A stretch of DNA of 64,000 bases. Source: Pomacea canaliculata. Its lineage: Eukaryota; Mollusca; Gastropoda; Architaenioglossa; Ampullariidae. The translations under genes and the position numbers were made by a program. Location of the stretch: NCBI RefSeq assembly GCF_003073045.1, contig NC_037590.1:28856449-28920448 (forward strand). The letters are read 5' to 3'. The notes under the pieces are model-generated. The model had not been told where the DNA came from. It searched no databases and saw nothing but the letters and a program-made list of their open reading frames with translations. Shown here in pieces: positions 24,701-34,420 of this stretch (positions are counted from its first letter, which is position 1; each line of letters begins with the position of its first letter).

Positions 24701-27700
24701 CCCAAGGCTTGTCTTGGTAATCAATCTTACATCTGAAGTAAAGATGATATGCCTTCTTCAGCTGAGAAGCGATACTTTGTTCTAGTTGGCAAATGTCACA
24801 AATACAGCAAAAAGTATCCACAGTATTAATGCCCTTTTAAGGCATTAGTGCTCTGTATTGTAACTAAATAGATAAAATAATAACAGTTTTATGTAACAGT
24901 AGCTTAAACTGTATCCCACAAAGTCTAAAATATTTTAAATGCTCAACCTTTCTGACTAAGCTTTATATAGCCACTGTTGACATCAGCTTACTTCAGCAGC
25001 TGCCTGCCAGTAGTATGCATTGTATCAGAAAATGATGAAGTAAACTCTGGATGATGTGTGCATGATCGTATATGTGATGCAATATCACATCATTCTAGGC
25101 TTATTTAGGATGGTGTTACAGTCCAACTGGATAAATGTACACAGTAAAACATAGAAAATGAACTATATCAAATACCTTCAAAATGTGAGCCAATAAAAAT
25201 GTATCATGGTCATATTCTGTGTTCAGCACACCAAAATACTACAGATTAAGACCTTTTTAAGTCAGCAATAATTTCAGTGTTGACCAGTGTAATATGTGAG
25301 TGACTAGACTAAGCAATAAATTACCAATAAAGATACTAACCCGCAAGAGATAACAACGGGCATAAACAGAAACAAGTGGATCACCAATACCACGTGTCAT
25401 CACTGCTAACCTCTTGAGTGCTTCCGCATGCTCTCTAGAGAGAAAATATTTCTACATGTCACAGATTTTTGTTTAATGTGACAAATCTTACAGAGTAGGA
25501 AATTAAAGGGTTTATTTATTCGTTACATATTGTCAAAAAGAAATATTGTGACAAAGAATAATTCAATATTTTGTTGAATTCACATAAATTAGTATACATT
25601 AATTGTAAAGTGTTCAAATTGATGGATAGCATGACCTATGTGATCAAGTTCTAAACTGTGTGCTTTTCTCTATCCTTAAAATGGTTTTTAATAAGGAGTA
25701 CCAATAGCTGGTGATCAAAATCATTCATGATGCATCACTTACCCAGTTGACAAAAAGTTGTAGGATTTGAGGATAGCACACTCCACATAGAACCGAGGAA
25801 TGAGTTCACGAATAGAAGCAATTTTAAAAAACCAATTTCTACAAGTCTCTTTTGCAGATTCTGGCACATCAGCAGGAGTAAAATTATCTGTAAAAGAAAT
25901 CAATCAATGGTGAAGTTAGGGACATGAATGTATAAGATAATAACAAATACAAGCAATTTAAAATTTATGCCACATTTCATCTTTCAAATTAGAGATTTAT
26001 TTCTAAGTCAAGGAGGAATTAGATTCCCTAACAAAATAACACAAAAGAAATGGTTAAAATATCTAGTTACATTTCTTCACAAACCTGGCAATCGCACTGG
26101 CTTTATACTGCCAGAAGGAAAGTACTGAGCTTTTTCTCGCAATCGGTCATACACCAACCGTCCTGGCCACAAAAAAGTTTATCAAATATCAACACCAGTT
26201 GACTGGAGGGTACATACACTGCACTGTCAAAAGAGCTAACTGTTAGAGTGTCCTTTCATTCTGCATAATTATATTTAACATATTGTTAATGTAAATGCTT
26301 AGTGTAATAATACTTCTATCACATATTTCAAAATTAAAAAAAGACAAATACAAATATTATCCTTAAAAAGGATATTAACAAAAGCTATCAACAGCTGTAA
26401 AGACTACAGTTAAACTGCTTTCTCACCACTGTCAACTCACCGAAAATTAGTCAACTTACCGAAAGTGTCTAGAATATCAGTGATGAGGACAAACTTGCTA
26501 GGGTAAAAAGGAATGACTGAAGTATCTGCCAAAAGTTTGGAACACTGTCAGATCAAACAAAATAAATGTGCTTTTATAATCTGATTTCTTCAGATCTGCA
26601 ATTATACAAATATTCTGGCATATTTATAGTATGTGAAATGAGTGAAAATTTAAGACTCAAGGCGTTTTACATTAGACATGCAAGAACATCATATTAATTT
26701 ATTCATAAAATAATTAACTAATATACATTATATTAATAAATAAAAGAAGTAGAAAAATGTTATTGATAGGTGTCATGGAACAGGCATTCCTCCTTTCTTT
26801 AGTGATCCTTATCCTTATAGGATCCAGCAGACCCTGCAGGAAGAGGAGGTGCAAAAAATTAGGGAACAGATGGATATGGAAGACATGCTACTGACAGCAG
26901 AGTCTGATATAAAACTTTCCAACATGTCACTGTGATGTAGGTAGTGGCTAAGTTCTGTTGTAAAACACAATAACAATGATCAACTTTATTTGTCCCAGTG
27001 GGTAATTTGAAAATAGGAAGGTAATACAAACGTAAAGTTCGTTGCAAGGTTTAGCAATGAAAAAAGAAGGCAAGACAATTATACATATATTATAAAACAA
27101 ACACCAAACTTACATAAAGAATAATCATGTGCACACCTACAACATTACACACACGCACACACCACTGACACTTCATCTGCATAGAGTAAGTCTAGCATGC
27201 GTCTTGGGCTTATCCAAATGTTTGTACAGTGTGTTCAGAATGAACAACTTGGCATCGTCAACACCCCTCTCCTTCCTACAAGCAAATTGTGATGGGAGAC
27301 TGACAATAGCTCGATATCTGGAGTGCAGATTGTTTCACGCACTACAACAGTTTTACAGTGCCTTTCATGGACATACAAGCAAGCATCCCCCTCTGGTGGA
27401 TTTACTGGTAATAGTTGCTGAGCAGTCGCAGCGATTTGGGAGACCAAATCCTATAGGCACATTTCGGTGCACGCAAAGAGACAGCCTCGCGATACTCCTT
27501 CATGACTGCATGTTGGCGAGTAGCACGGTGGCATTCGCTGGACTGCAACATCCAAAGACAGACACTAATCAACACCACAATTCCAAAATTTGTGAACTTG
27601 CACATTTTCCCAGAGGTCCCATCCATCACTGTGCATGAAATGAATAAAAAACCTAAAAAACTACACTGACTAGATTATGCAAATAGTGAGCACATGGTTC

Positions 27701-30700
27701 CCTGTTGCCCCATGTGTGTGAGCACCCTTGGCCAACATGTCACTGTGATGTAGCAGGGCTTCTGGTTACGCAAAAAATTGCGTACAGTACGCATTAAAAG
27801 TTCGGAGACCCCTTCAGTTTTCGTCAATGGGGTCCCTTCAAATTTCTTAAAAATCTGAAGAAGGGTCCCTCCAGCCTTAGCAGAAGCCCTGATGTAGGTA
27901 GTGGCTAAGTTCTGTTGTAAAACATAATGGTCTGGTGTATGGACTTGGAAACCTCAGGACATAGATTCAGGCCAGACAAGTGAACAATTCTGTGCAACAC
28001 CTTGACAGCAGCAGCTGCAGTGCCTGCATCGGCAAAACCATGGACAAACTGACAGAAACAGTAAAGGCAATAATACATACCAAAATAAATGTTTTAAAAT
28101 ACCTGAATGGCAATTTTCAAAGACTTAACACGCTGATCCTGGTCCCATGCAGAAATGAGGGCTTGGTTCAGCTCCTCTATTCGTTTCACATACTCCTGTT
28201 GGCTCAGGTTCATCATTTCCTTCACAGACCCCTGAAAACGCATAAGTGCACCCATGGTCCAATGTATATTCCATTTCCCTGTACTACCACTCCTTTACTC
28301 TTAATTTGCATCAGACTCTATCAGTCTTAATATTGTTTCTCTCTCAAGGTCCCCTGTCCCCTCATCAGACCATGTGCTTATTATGTAGGCTTGACAACAA
28401 TGATTCCTTTCCTAAGACTGTATATATGGGTCTGTGGTGTTTGTGTAACTGTTGGGTATTGGGTGATGGAAGATGGATATTTTTCAGATAGTAAACCTTT
28501 AAATAGTATGTAAAGCACTGTGAGCCTGACTTCAGTTGGGAACAGCATTATATAAGTTCTCTGATTATTAATTACATTGCTTTATTTACTTAAAAGTGAA
28601 AGCATGTACAGAATGTACAGAATCTAGACTGAATTTGTTCTATAAAGCAGCGTAATGTCTGAAATACTGTGCAGTAATAAAGAAGCACAGTGTACACTCC
28701 AGTCAGAGATTCAGTTCAGTTCTGCAGCTCAAAACTGATGGCGATTAAAATTATTGAAAATAATCACCTCTTCAAAATCATCAAGCTGCTCCAAACGGTT
28801 TGCGAACCTTATCTGTGACTGTAACTTGTTGCTGTGCCTTAATAACCACTGTAACAGTTCAGTACATGCAGTTTTAACTGATAAACTTCCACATTCAAAT
28901 GATCTAAAATGGAGCTATTCTAGGAGAAACAACAGTTGTTAATTTTTTACCTAAAAGCTATAATCAAACCAATGCTGTAGATGGTGATGTGTTCAGTTAC
29001 AATGAGGTGCATGATTAGAATTAGAACTTGTGTGCTGGGATATTTTTTACTTTCTAATAGTGCAGTAAACTCTGTTTTGCATTGGAAATAATTAAATATG
29101 AAATTTAAGAACACCTCAACCGTGCAGAAATGATTGTTTGTACTTCCCTGACAAAATATTTAATGATACAAAGACAGAAGAAAGTAATAAAATAAATGTA
29201 ATTGACCTGAGATTAAGAAAAACAGTGATTACCTTTTTCTTTGTCACCTGCTGAAAGAAAGCTTGTTGTGATGGAAAGCTTCTCTGATGTTGTATATTTT
29301 GCCAGAATTCCTGCTTTTTTTGCTGACCATGGTTCAAAAGATTCATCCATATTGTCATCGTTTCCATCATCCTTCTGTTGTCATTTATAACAATGAAAGG
29401 TTACTTTTAAGTGTTTGCAAGCATGTTACATCAGTGTGCCCTGAATGGTCTTGAATATGGCATTCCAAAGGGTTTCTCATCATAAATGAGAAAGAGAAAA
29501 TACTATCACACAAAACACTCTTTTTTAACACCACAAATACAGAGGTAATGCAAATGCCCAATGACTATGTCCGTAGGTGCATAGGAGCACTCTCTCTCTC
29601 TCATACACACAGTCATATATTCTGCACATAAAACATTCCGGAAACACTTCCAAATAAAATAAAACATCTTAAACACTATAATTATAGATTAACAAACTTA
29701 ATTCCCACTTTTGTTACCATGAACCATTTGTCAGTAACTCAGATTTATAATTTATTAGATCTTGTGGCAGCTTGTTCATAGGTATAAATGTCCGTAACTT
29801 GGATATTCATTAATCAGGAACTACCTGAATTATAAATATACACATGCAGCTGAGTCATATCTAACCAGTAGTATACCCCATAACATTACAAAAATTAAGC
29901 ATAACCTTATAAATAAAGCAGACTGTGGAAATGTGTGTGTGCGGGGAGGAAGGGGGGCATATCTGATCACACTCCACTGTTTGATCCTTACCAAGACTGG
30001 CAGGAATATTTGCTAGAGAAGATCATAGGCTATGTTTGGTAGCTGTACACAATGCCTGAGTTTGTTTATTTTCTGTATTCTAAGATTGTATTGCAGGCTC
30101 AAGATAAAAAAAAATGAATGCATTTTTAAAAATTAAGAATAAACATGAACATCATAATTTGAGAAAGTATCCTAAGACAGTGAAAGAAAGAGAGTGAGGG
30201 CCAGTAGAGAGATAGGAGCAAAGGAGAAATCAAGGAGGAAATGAGCTAGCATACAAAGTTGCAAAAAAAAAGAGAGAGAGAGGGTGGGAGGGAGATAAAG
30301 GGATGGGAGAAAAGAAGCAGGCACAGAGAAAGAAAGAGAGAAACAAAGAGAGAGGAATGGGGAAGCAAGAAAGATGCTGGCAAACACCATCATTTTTTAT
30401 TTTTCCCTTCATTCAAAATGTTGAGCCCCCATTGCTGAACAAGAAGTGTCAGCCTATGACATTATAGGATATAAAAAATACAAGTGTTCCACCATTTTGC
30501 TACACTGATGCTGCACATTAATATGCTTGATGTGAATGACAGATTAAAATCAGATGATAAAATCACAGATGGTTGTGTTAACAGAAGAAAGCAGCCTAGG
30601 AAACTGAGTATTCATAGCTAGTGTTTTCTAACATACACTACAGCAGGCATGTCAGACTGAGGGTCTCCCGAGGGCCGCATGGATCATAGTTGTATTCTCA

Positions 30701-31702
30701 TGAGGGCACAGTGTCTGTGGGCCATGTGTTTGACATATCTGAACTTCACCATGAGAGACCAAACAAGTAGGCAGGTGTGCAAGCTTATACACAATTAAAA
30801 TGACCTTGCTACTGTTGCTTCTTGGCTTGACAACAGTCTCAGCTTCTGCTGCAAGTCTAGATAATGGATCAGCTCCTTCAAAGGCCAGACTGACCCCACC
30901 ATCAGCACTCAGTGGGTCAAGTCCTCCACTCAAAGGATCTACAAAATCATCTGTTGCAACTGCCTTTGAACCTCTTGCTGGTGTTCCTTTAGCATCTGTA
31001 GATCGTATTTCTGTAACCTGAATATCACAAATAAACATAAGCCACATACATTTTTATTTGTCCACAAGTGAAAAAAAATTCCTTTCATTTGTCAACAAAA
31101 TGTAGGATTTAATTCTACTCCTATTGCCATAAACTTAATTCAAGTCTGCTCAGCTACCAGTTAATAACATACACAATATATTTGGTATATTCTCTAATAC
31201 GTTATTACGCTCTTCAATCTCTTTTCTCAAAATTCATGAATGTGAAAGTAATAATTTATGTTTAACTCATGCTGCGTGGTGGAATGCCCCTGCCATTATA
31301 TTATCACAAGAGTACACCAGTCCTTGATCTACCTTGCTTAGAAACTTACAGTGATTCCTCTCAAAGGATGCGAGAGAGTAAGTTGACTTTGAAGTGACTT
31401 CTGCTGAAGTTCGAGTTCGTAATTTCTTGGCCGGGCGAACCTGTAAAATAACAGCGTATTCTGTTTTGATTGACTAGATTCGACTACGCGTGCAGACGAC
31501 GTTTGCTGGCGAACACACCCCCAAACATTCTACTTTTGTAATGACACTAACTATCAATGCTGATTTTAAAAGAAATAAAAAGCTTGTGTAATATATTCTT
31601 AATGTTGTAAAAACTGGGTGTGTTTGTATGCTTAAGGCAACTTTTCTGGTTAATAAACAAATATTACTCCAACTGATATACCAACCATTCATAGGCCGCC
31701 AT
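15715..31702 (-). CDS. VPS35L: VPS35L, Retriever complex scaffold, 26 exons, apparently complete
   Basis: Homologue of VPS35-like protein (C16orf62), the scaffold of Retriever (with VPS26C and VPS29), which recycles integrins and other cargo from endosomes with the CCC and WASH complexes. Exons, in coding order: 31686-31702, 31350-31440, 30805-31017, 29233-29374, 28768-28848, 28103-28231, 26460-26544, 26085-26162, 25743-25887, 25341-25434, 23125-23202, 22507-22676, 22195-22306, 21748-21864, 21272-21325, 20880-21023, 20532-20617, 20354-20434, 19755-19916, 19327-19404, 18187-18301, 17826-17965, 17381-17546, 16876-16994, 16040-16185, 15715-15804. About 977 residues; human is 963. Landmarks: MAAYEWFARPRNY start, [102 protein letters not shown]. 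Three one-base frame breaks (28799-28801, 19879-19882, 16177-16181) lie in homopolymers; two introns use GC donors. Confidence 0.96.
18540..19000. repeat. Degenerate dispersed repeat in a VPS35L intron
   Basis: The stretch has the feel of a common invertebrate interspersed repeat: GAGGTTTTGAAAGAAGAG, then TTGTTCCAGGTGAG, GGATTGGAG and TGGGAGCCAGTTTAAATTT in an order I associate with a known repeat (cTTGAAAGA, GAGTTCCA, GGAGCCAGTG). Without alignment to other copies this stays weak. No exon is present. Confidence 0.3.
21424..21612 (+). mobile_element. tRNA-type SINE, copy 2
   Basis: Second copy of the SINE at 14556-14740, less decayed at its 5' end: GGTGCGCAATGATTAGTGCC (A box), CCTGAGTTCAGCTTTTGCC (B box), then GGTACGCTGTTCTTTCTCTG, TGTTTACAAGGTCGGCTGCC and GATATAGCCTTAATGAGGCT. 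It lies in the VPS35L intron between the exons at 21748 and 21325. Confidence 0.75.
23560..24480 (-). mobile_element. Decayed C-terminal half of the unclassified transposon-like protein
   Basis: On the minus strand the segment reads, in broken but mostly collinear frames: [57 protein letters not shown], a basic stretch, [16 protein letters not shown], then [17 protein letters not shown] and [13 protein letters not shown]. This order matches the same repeated family as 1602-1985, where GY.KY.CFLC.WD.RA, FLG..RA.NY..LV, GERFHQDI..ME.RYQG and DYCW are recurrent. Several stops are present. It lies in the VPS35L intron between exons at 25341 and 23202. The mechanism of the element is unknown to me. 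Confidence 0.75.
24527..24620. mobile_element. hAT-like MITE end fragment
   Basis: CAGGGATGCCCAACCTACGG followed by CCCGCGA is a typical terminal sequence of non-autonomous hAT elements (CAGGGGTG.CCAACC..CGGCCCGCG). Only one end was recognised; the matching right terminus was not found. Confidence 0.5.
26919..27927 (-). mobile_element. LINE 3' fragment flanked by a roughly 50-base target duplication
   Basis: The segment starting CCAACATGTCACTGTGATG occurs at 26919-26970 and again at 27732-27753 plus 27891-27927. The right copy is split by a MITE. Between the copies (26972-27731) the minus strand ends in CTGGGACAAATAAAGTT, a common LINE 3' tail, and has weak coding traces. It is best read as a 5'-truncated non-LTR element inserted on the minus strand with a long target-site duplication, in the VPS35L intron between exons at 28103 and 26544. 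Confidence 0.6.
27754..27890. mobile_element. Short hAT-like MITE nested in the LINE target duplication
   Basis: About 137 bases with inverted ends CAGGGCTTCTG and CAGAAGCCCTG, flanked by GATGTAG on both sides (27747-27753 and 27891-27897), extendable to the 8-mer TGATGTAG. The empty site is preserved at 26935-26945 as a single GATGTAG followed by GTAGTGG. An 8-base duplication and CAGGG ends are hAT traits. Non-coding. Confidence 0.75.
30170..30365 (+). repeat. Purine-rich (GA) low-complexity tract
   Basis: A tract dominated by GAGA, GGGA and GAAA strings in the VPS35L intron between exons at 30805 and 29374. The hydrophobic minus-strand frames here are a composition artefact. Confidence 0.8.
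30644..30741. mobile_element. 98-base hAT-like MITE
   Basis: The left end CAGGCATGTCAGACT and the right end GTGTTTGACATATCTG form imperfect inverted repeats (consensus CAGG.ATGTCAAACT), with GGGCCGCATG inside. This is the common CAGGGGTGTCAAAC class of hAT MITE. No clean 8-base duplication was found. Confidence 0.6.
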
Positions 31703-31705
31703 CTT
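31695..31705 (-). promoter_or_regulatory. YY1-type element over the VPS35L start codon
   Basis: The minus strand reads AAGATGGCGGC, a full match to the downstream YY1 consensus. Its ATG is the VPS35L initiator. In animals such elements often sit just inside TATA-less housekeeping transcripts and fix start-site position. Confidence 0.6.
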
Positions 31706-31881
31706 GGGTCACGGGAACTTCACCTGGACCGAAAAACATGAGAGATAAGAAAAAAGCTAACCAAAATATTAAATTTTCCGTACATTAAAAAACGTTTTCA
31801 TCATTTGAAAGAGATATTACACAATATAATTAACCATTTAATGTCTCTCTGTCACAAAAGGGGAAATAATTCCGAAACATT
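31703..31881. promoter_or_regulatory. Bidirectional promoter of VPS35L and MED9
   Basis: Only 179 bases separate the two divergent start codons (31702 minus, 31882 plus). No TATA box is at a useful distance in either direction. The compact head-to-head layout implies a shared core promoter. Confidence 0.75.
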
Positions 31882-32626
31882 ATGGCGTCGAGCTCTCCCG
31901 CCGAGAACGAATTGAACCTTCTACCAGCAGTTTATGATGTAATTCGAAGGTAAACCGATAATGATAGACTGGATGGTATATTTTTATAAGTTGACTGAAC
32001 GCGATATTGTGTTTAACTTTCAAATTTTTACCATTATGTCTGTTAGAATTACAGCCCATGAGTCGAATAGCTTGTTCACTGTACTTGGTGGTGGTGGTCG
32101 CACCGGGAGTACCGTTCAATATGAGACAGTGACTGAATGAACTTGATAAGCCAAATAATCTAACTAGTAACTATGATCTAATGGAGCAGTCATTGCAGGT
32201 AATAAGGGTCACTAGCATGGAGTAAGGACATATCTATTCGATTGTGTACCGACTGCCTCCCATTCCAGTCAGTTTGCTTCGTTGCCATTTAAATTAACTA
32301 CGCTGCTTTGATTATGGTTAATAGATCTGACCTTACACTATGGCACTGTCACTTCAGCCTTGTTCAGAGTGCTATCTGTAACATATCTTCTTATATTTTG
32401 CAGTATTGAAAAAGAATCACCAGACTTAAATCAGGTGAATCAGAAGCTGAATGAGTTAAAAACACAGTTTCAAAAAGCAAGGGAATGCGCAGAAAAACTA
32501 CCAGGTGTCCAATACAGCAAAGAAGAACAGCTGAAACGCGTTGCAGTTCTCCATAAACAGCTTGAACTGAAGACAAAACTTCTCCAAAAATACAAATCTA
32601 AAGGTTCGTTTGATATCAGCAAATAA
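31882..32626 (+). CDS. MED9: MED9, Mediator middle-module subunit, two exons
   Basis: Homologue of Mediator subunit 9, a small coiled-coil protein of the middle module that bridges transcription factors and RNA polymerase II. Exon 1 is 31882-31949 and exon 2 is 32404-32626, joined by a GT-AG intron within a Ser codon; 96 residues. It begins MASSSPAENELNLLPAVYDV and continues IEKESPDLNQVNQKLNELK, where human has MDKDSPEVHQDLNALK. It ends KTKLLQKYKSKGSFDISK, where human has KNELLQKYKSLCMFEI. The protein is nearly all predicted helix and coiled coil. It lacks the Pro-rich N-terminal extension of the human protein. AATAAA at 32737-32742 ends the gene before GEMIN6. Confidence 0.93.
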
Positions 32627-32930
32627 ATTTCAAGAGGAAAAAGAGTGAAACATTTTCTGTTTTCCTGCTCGTCTTATGCCAGCTATGCTGTTACAACCTA
32701 AACATGGTTGTGAATGCTGAAACAGTTAGAAGGTGAAATAAAATTCATGAAATAAAAAGTATTCCCTAAGGAATGACTGCATACATAATTTTATTGCTCA
32801 AAAATATGAACCCAGAAATAGAATTTAAAATTTGAAGCTTTCAGGTTTCAGTCAGTTGCTTGATTTGGGTGTGTTAAAGATTCTGTAGCTTTGTTTTTCA
32901 CTTACTCCAACTGTACACCTGACTGCAATC

Positions 32931-33461
32931 ATGGAAGTGGAAAACAGCTCAGAGACACATCCAATATTTCTTCGAGATCCTGATGAGTGGTTACAGTATG
33001 TGTATAAACATGTAAGTGTGGTGACAGAAGATGATGACGAACATGTTGGGTGGCTTTACACTGTTGACCCTGTTTCTGAATCATTTGTGCTTGTCCATTT
33101 CCTGGAAGAGAATGTGCAGCTGTCCATTCTCTTGGGTTCATCCATCACAAAAGTGACAGTTTTAGCCGATGCTGGAGTAGGGGTCAAAGAAAAACTGGAT
33201 GCTTTGTTTCGCCCAAAGGCTGAAGCAGAGATTTCAGAAGATGAGCTGAAGGCCAGAAAGCAGAAATTAAAAATGTGGCTAGAAAAAAACCGCTTACCTG
33301 TTCAATTGACAGGAGACAATTCTGAGATTTTATCCATCTCAGATGCTCTTATAATCCAGCCACCATATGGTGAAAACAATTGTCACAGTATGAATGAAAT
33401 CATTCTTGGACGCATTCAGGGTCTGATAAAAAGCATGCCTGAAGATCATGACAAGTGGTAA
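32931..33461 (+). CDS. GEMIN6: GEMIN6, SMN complex subunit, single coding exon
   Basis: Homologue of Gem-associated protein 6, which pairs with Gemin7 in the SMN complex that loads Sm rings on spliceosomal snRNAs. 176 codons, uninterrupted. The N-terminal half has the Sm-like fold signature: DEWLQYVYKHVSVV, GWLYTVDPVSESFVLVHFLE (human GWVLTTDPVSANIVLVNFLE), then VKEKLDALF. The C-terminal half carries ELKARKQKLKMWLEKNRLPV (human DLEERKNSLKKWLEKNHIPI), IIQPPYG and NEIILGRIQGLI (human NEIILSRVQDLI). The ATG at 32931 gives the family length. The start lies 304 bases after the MED9 stop on the same strand, so its promoter must be compact or the two may share transcription. AATAAA occurs at 33494-33499 and 33546-33551. 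Confidence 0.95.
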   Translation: MEVENSSETHPIFLRDPDEWLQYVYKHVSVVTEDDDEHVGWLYTVDPVSESFVLVHFLEENVQLSILLGSSITKVTVLADAGVGVKEKLDALFRPKAEAEISEDELKARKQKLKMWLEKNRLPVQLTGDNSEILSISDALIIQPPYGENNCHSMNEIILGRIQGLIKSMPEDHDKW

Positions 33462-33869
33462 ACATTGTGTTGCAGTTTATACATTCTAGCACTAATAAAG
33501 TCTGACACATTTTGGTGTTGAAGACATTGATATCTAAGAGCAGTAAATAAACTTTCAAGATGAATGTTGATTCTTTATACTATATCTTCCTCCATGATTG
33601 TATATTAACCTCTAAAAGGCATTTTGGATCCATTTTTTTGTTTGTTTAGGTGTTCAGGCAGTTATATACCTAAAAATGTAAATTCTTTCATAAGTTGTTT
33701 ATTAGAGGACAAGTATCATACAATCTAAATATTAAGACACAGTTTGTCTTAACACTTCCGATCAAGTAAGGGGACAGCATACACATGACTGTGCCTTTGA
33801 AATGCCAATATGGTTGCCTAAATGATAAATGCAGCTGCTGCTCTTCTGGCAGGTATATGTGGGCACTAT

Positions 33870-34420
33870 ATTGTGGTCTGTCGTGACATGCTATACTTTG
33901 GTAGCAGCTGTGTGGCAGATATCTGTATCAGGATAACAGCAGCAGTGGCCAAACTGGACAGGGTCTGGCAAAGCAGCAACATAAGGTTCACCACCAGGCA
34001 TGGACTGTGCAATCTCTCATAATCCTGCTATATGGTTGTGAAACATGGACTCTACTTGCCATTACTGCATGGAGTATTCAAGAATTTGAAATGTGCTTGA
34101 GAGAACTGTCAAAATCATCTACAAGGAACACAAGACCAGCGATTTTGTATGGAGTACAGTCACCACCCTTGTGGGAAACTAGGAAACTCTTTTCACAACA
34201 ATGAAATGCTGCAAGCTATACTGGTTTGGCCATTTCACCCAGCACAACACTAAAACTGTTCTCCAGAGCACCATGGAGGGAAGTCGCAGCCAACAGGAAA
34301 AACTGGATGGCAAATGTGAAGAAGTTGATTGATCGCTTGACCTGCTTAACACCACTCAAAATCGCCCATCTTGTCAGCTGCTGCTTATAGCCCCCCCCCG
34401 GCCCCCCAACTTCTTGATGA
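33870..34420 (+). mobile_element. Degenerate LINE reverse transcriptase tail
   Basis: Broken plus-strand frames read YFGSSCVADICIRITAAVAK, LDRVWQSSNI, then LYGCETWTLL, KLYWFGHFTQHNTKTVLQST and QNRPSCQL. LLYGCETWTL and WFGH.T.H are hallmark strings of a common non-LTR ORF2 terminus. Multiple stops show it is dead. It lies 400 bases after GEMIN6 and ends near a run of nine C (34390-34398). Confidence 0.8.

Noticed and set aside
27129..27638. A 169-codon plus-strand frame in a VPS35L intron
   Set aside because: It lies antisense within the LINE fragment and shows no conserved content.
30172..30412. Hydrophobic Leu/Ser/Phe-rich minus-strand frames resembling membrane helices
   Set aside because: They arise from the GA-rich simple tract and have no family or splice context.
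31682..31702. VPS35L exon 1 ending at TTG before GTATAT
   Set aside because: That donor gives the wrong phase. Ending at GAATG before GTTGGT restores MAAYEW-FARPRNY at the human length.
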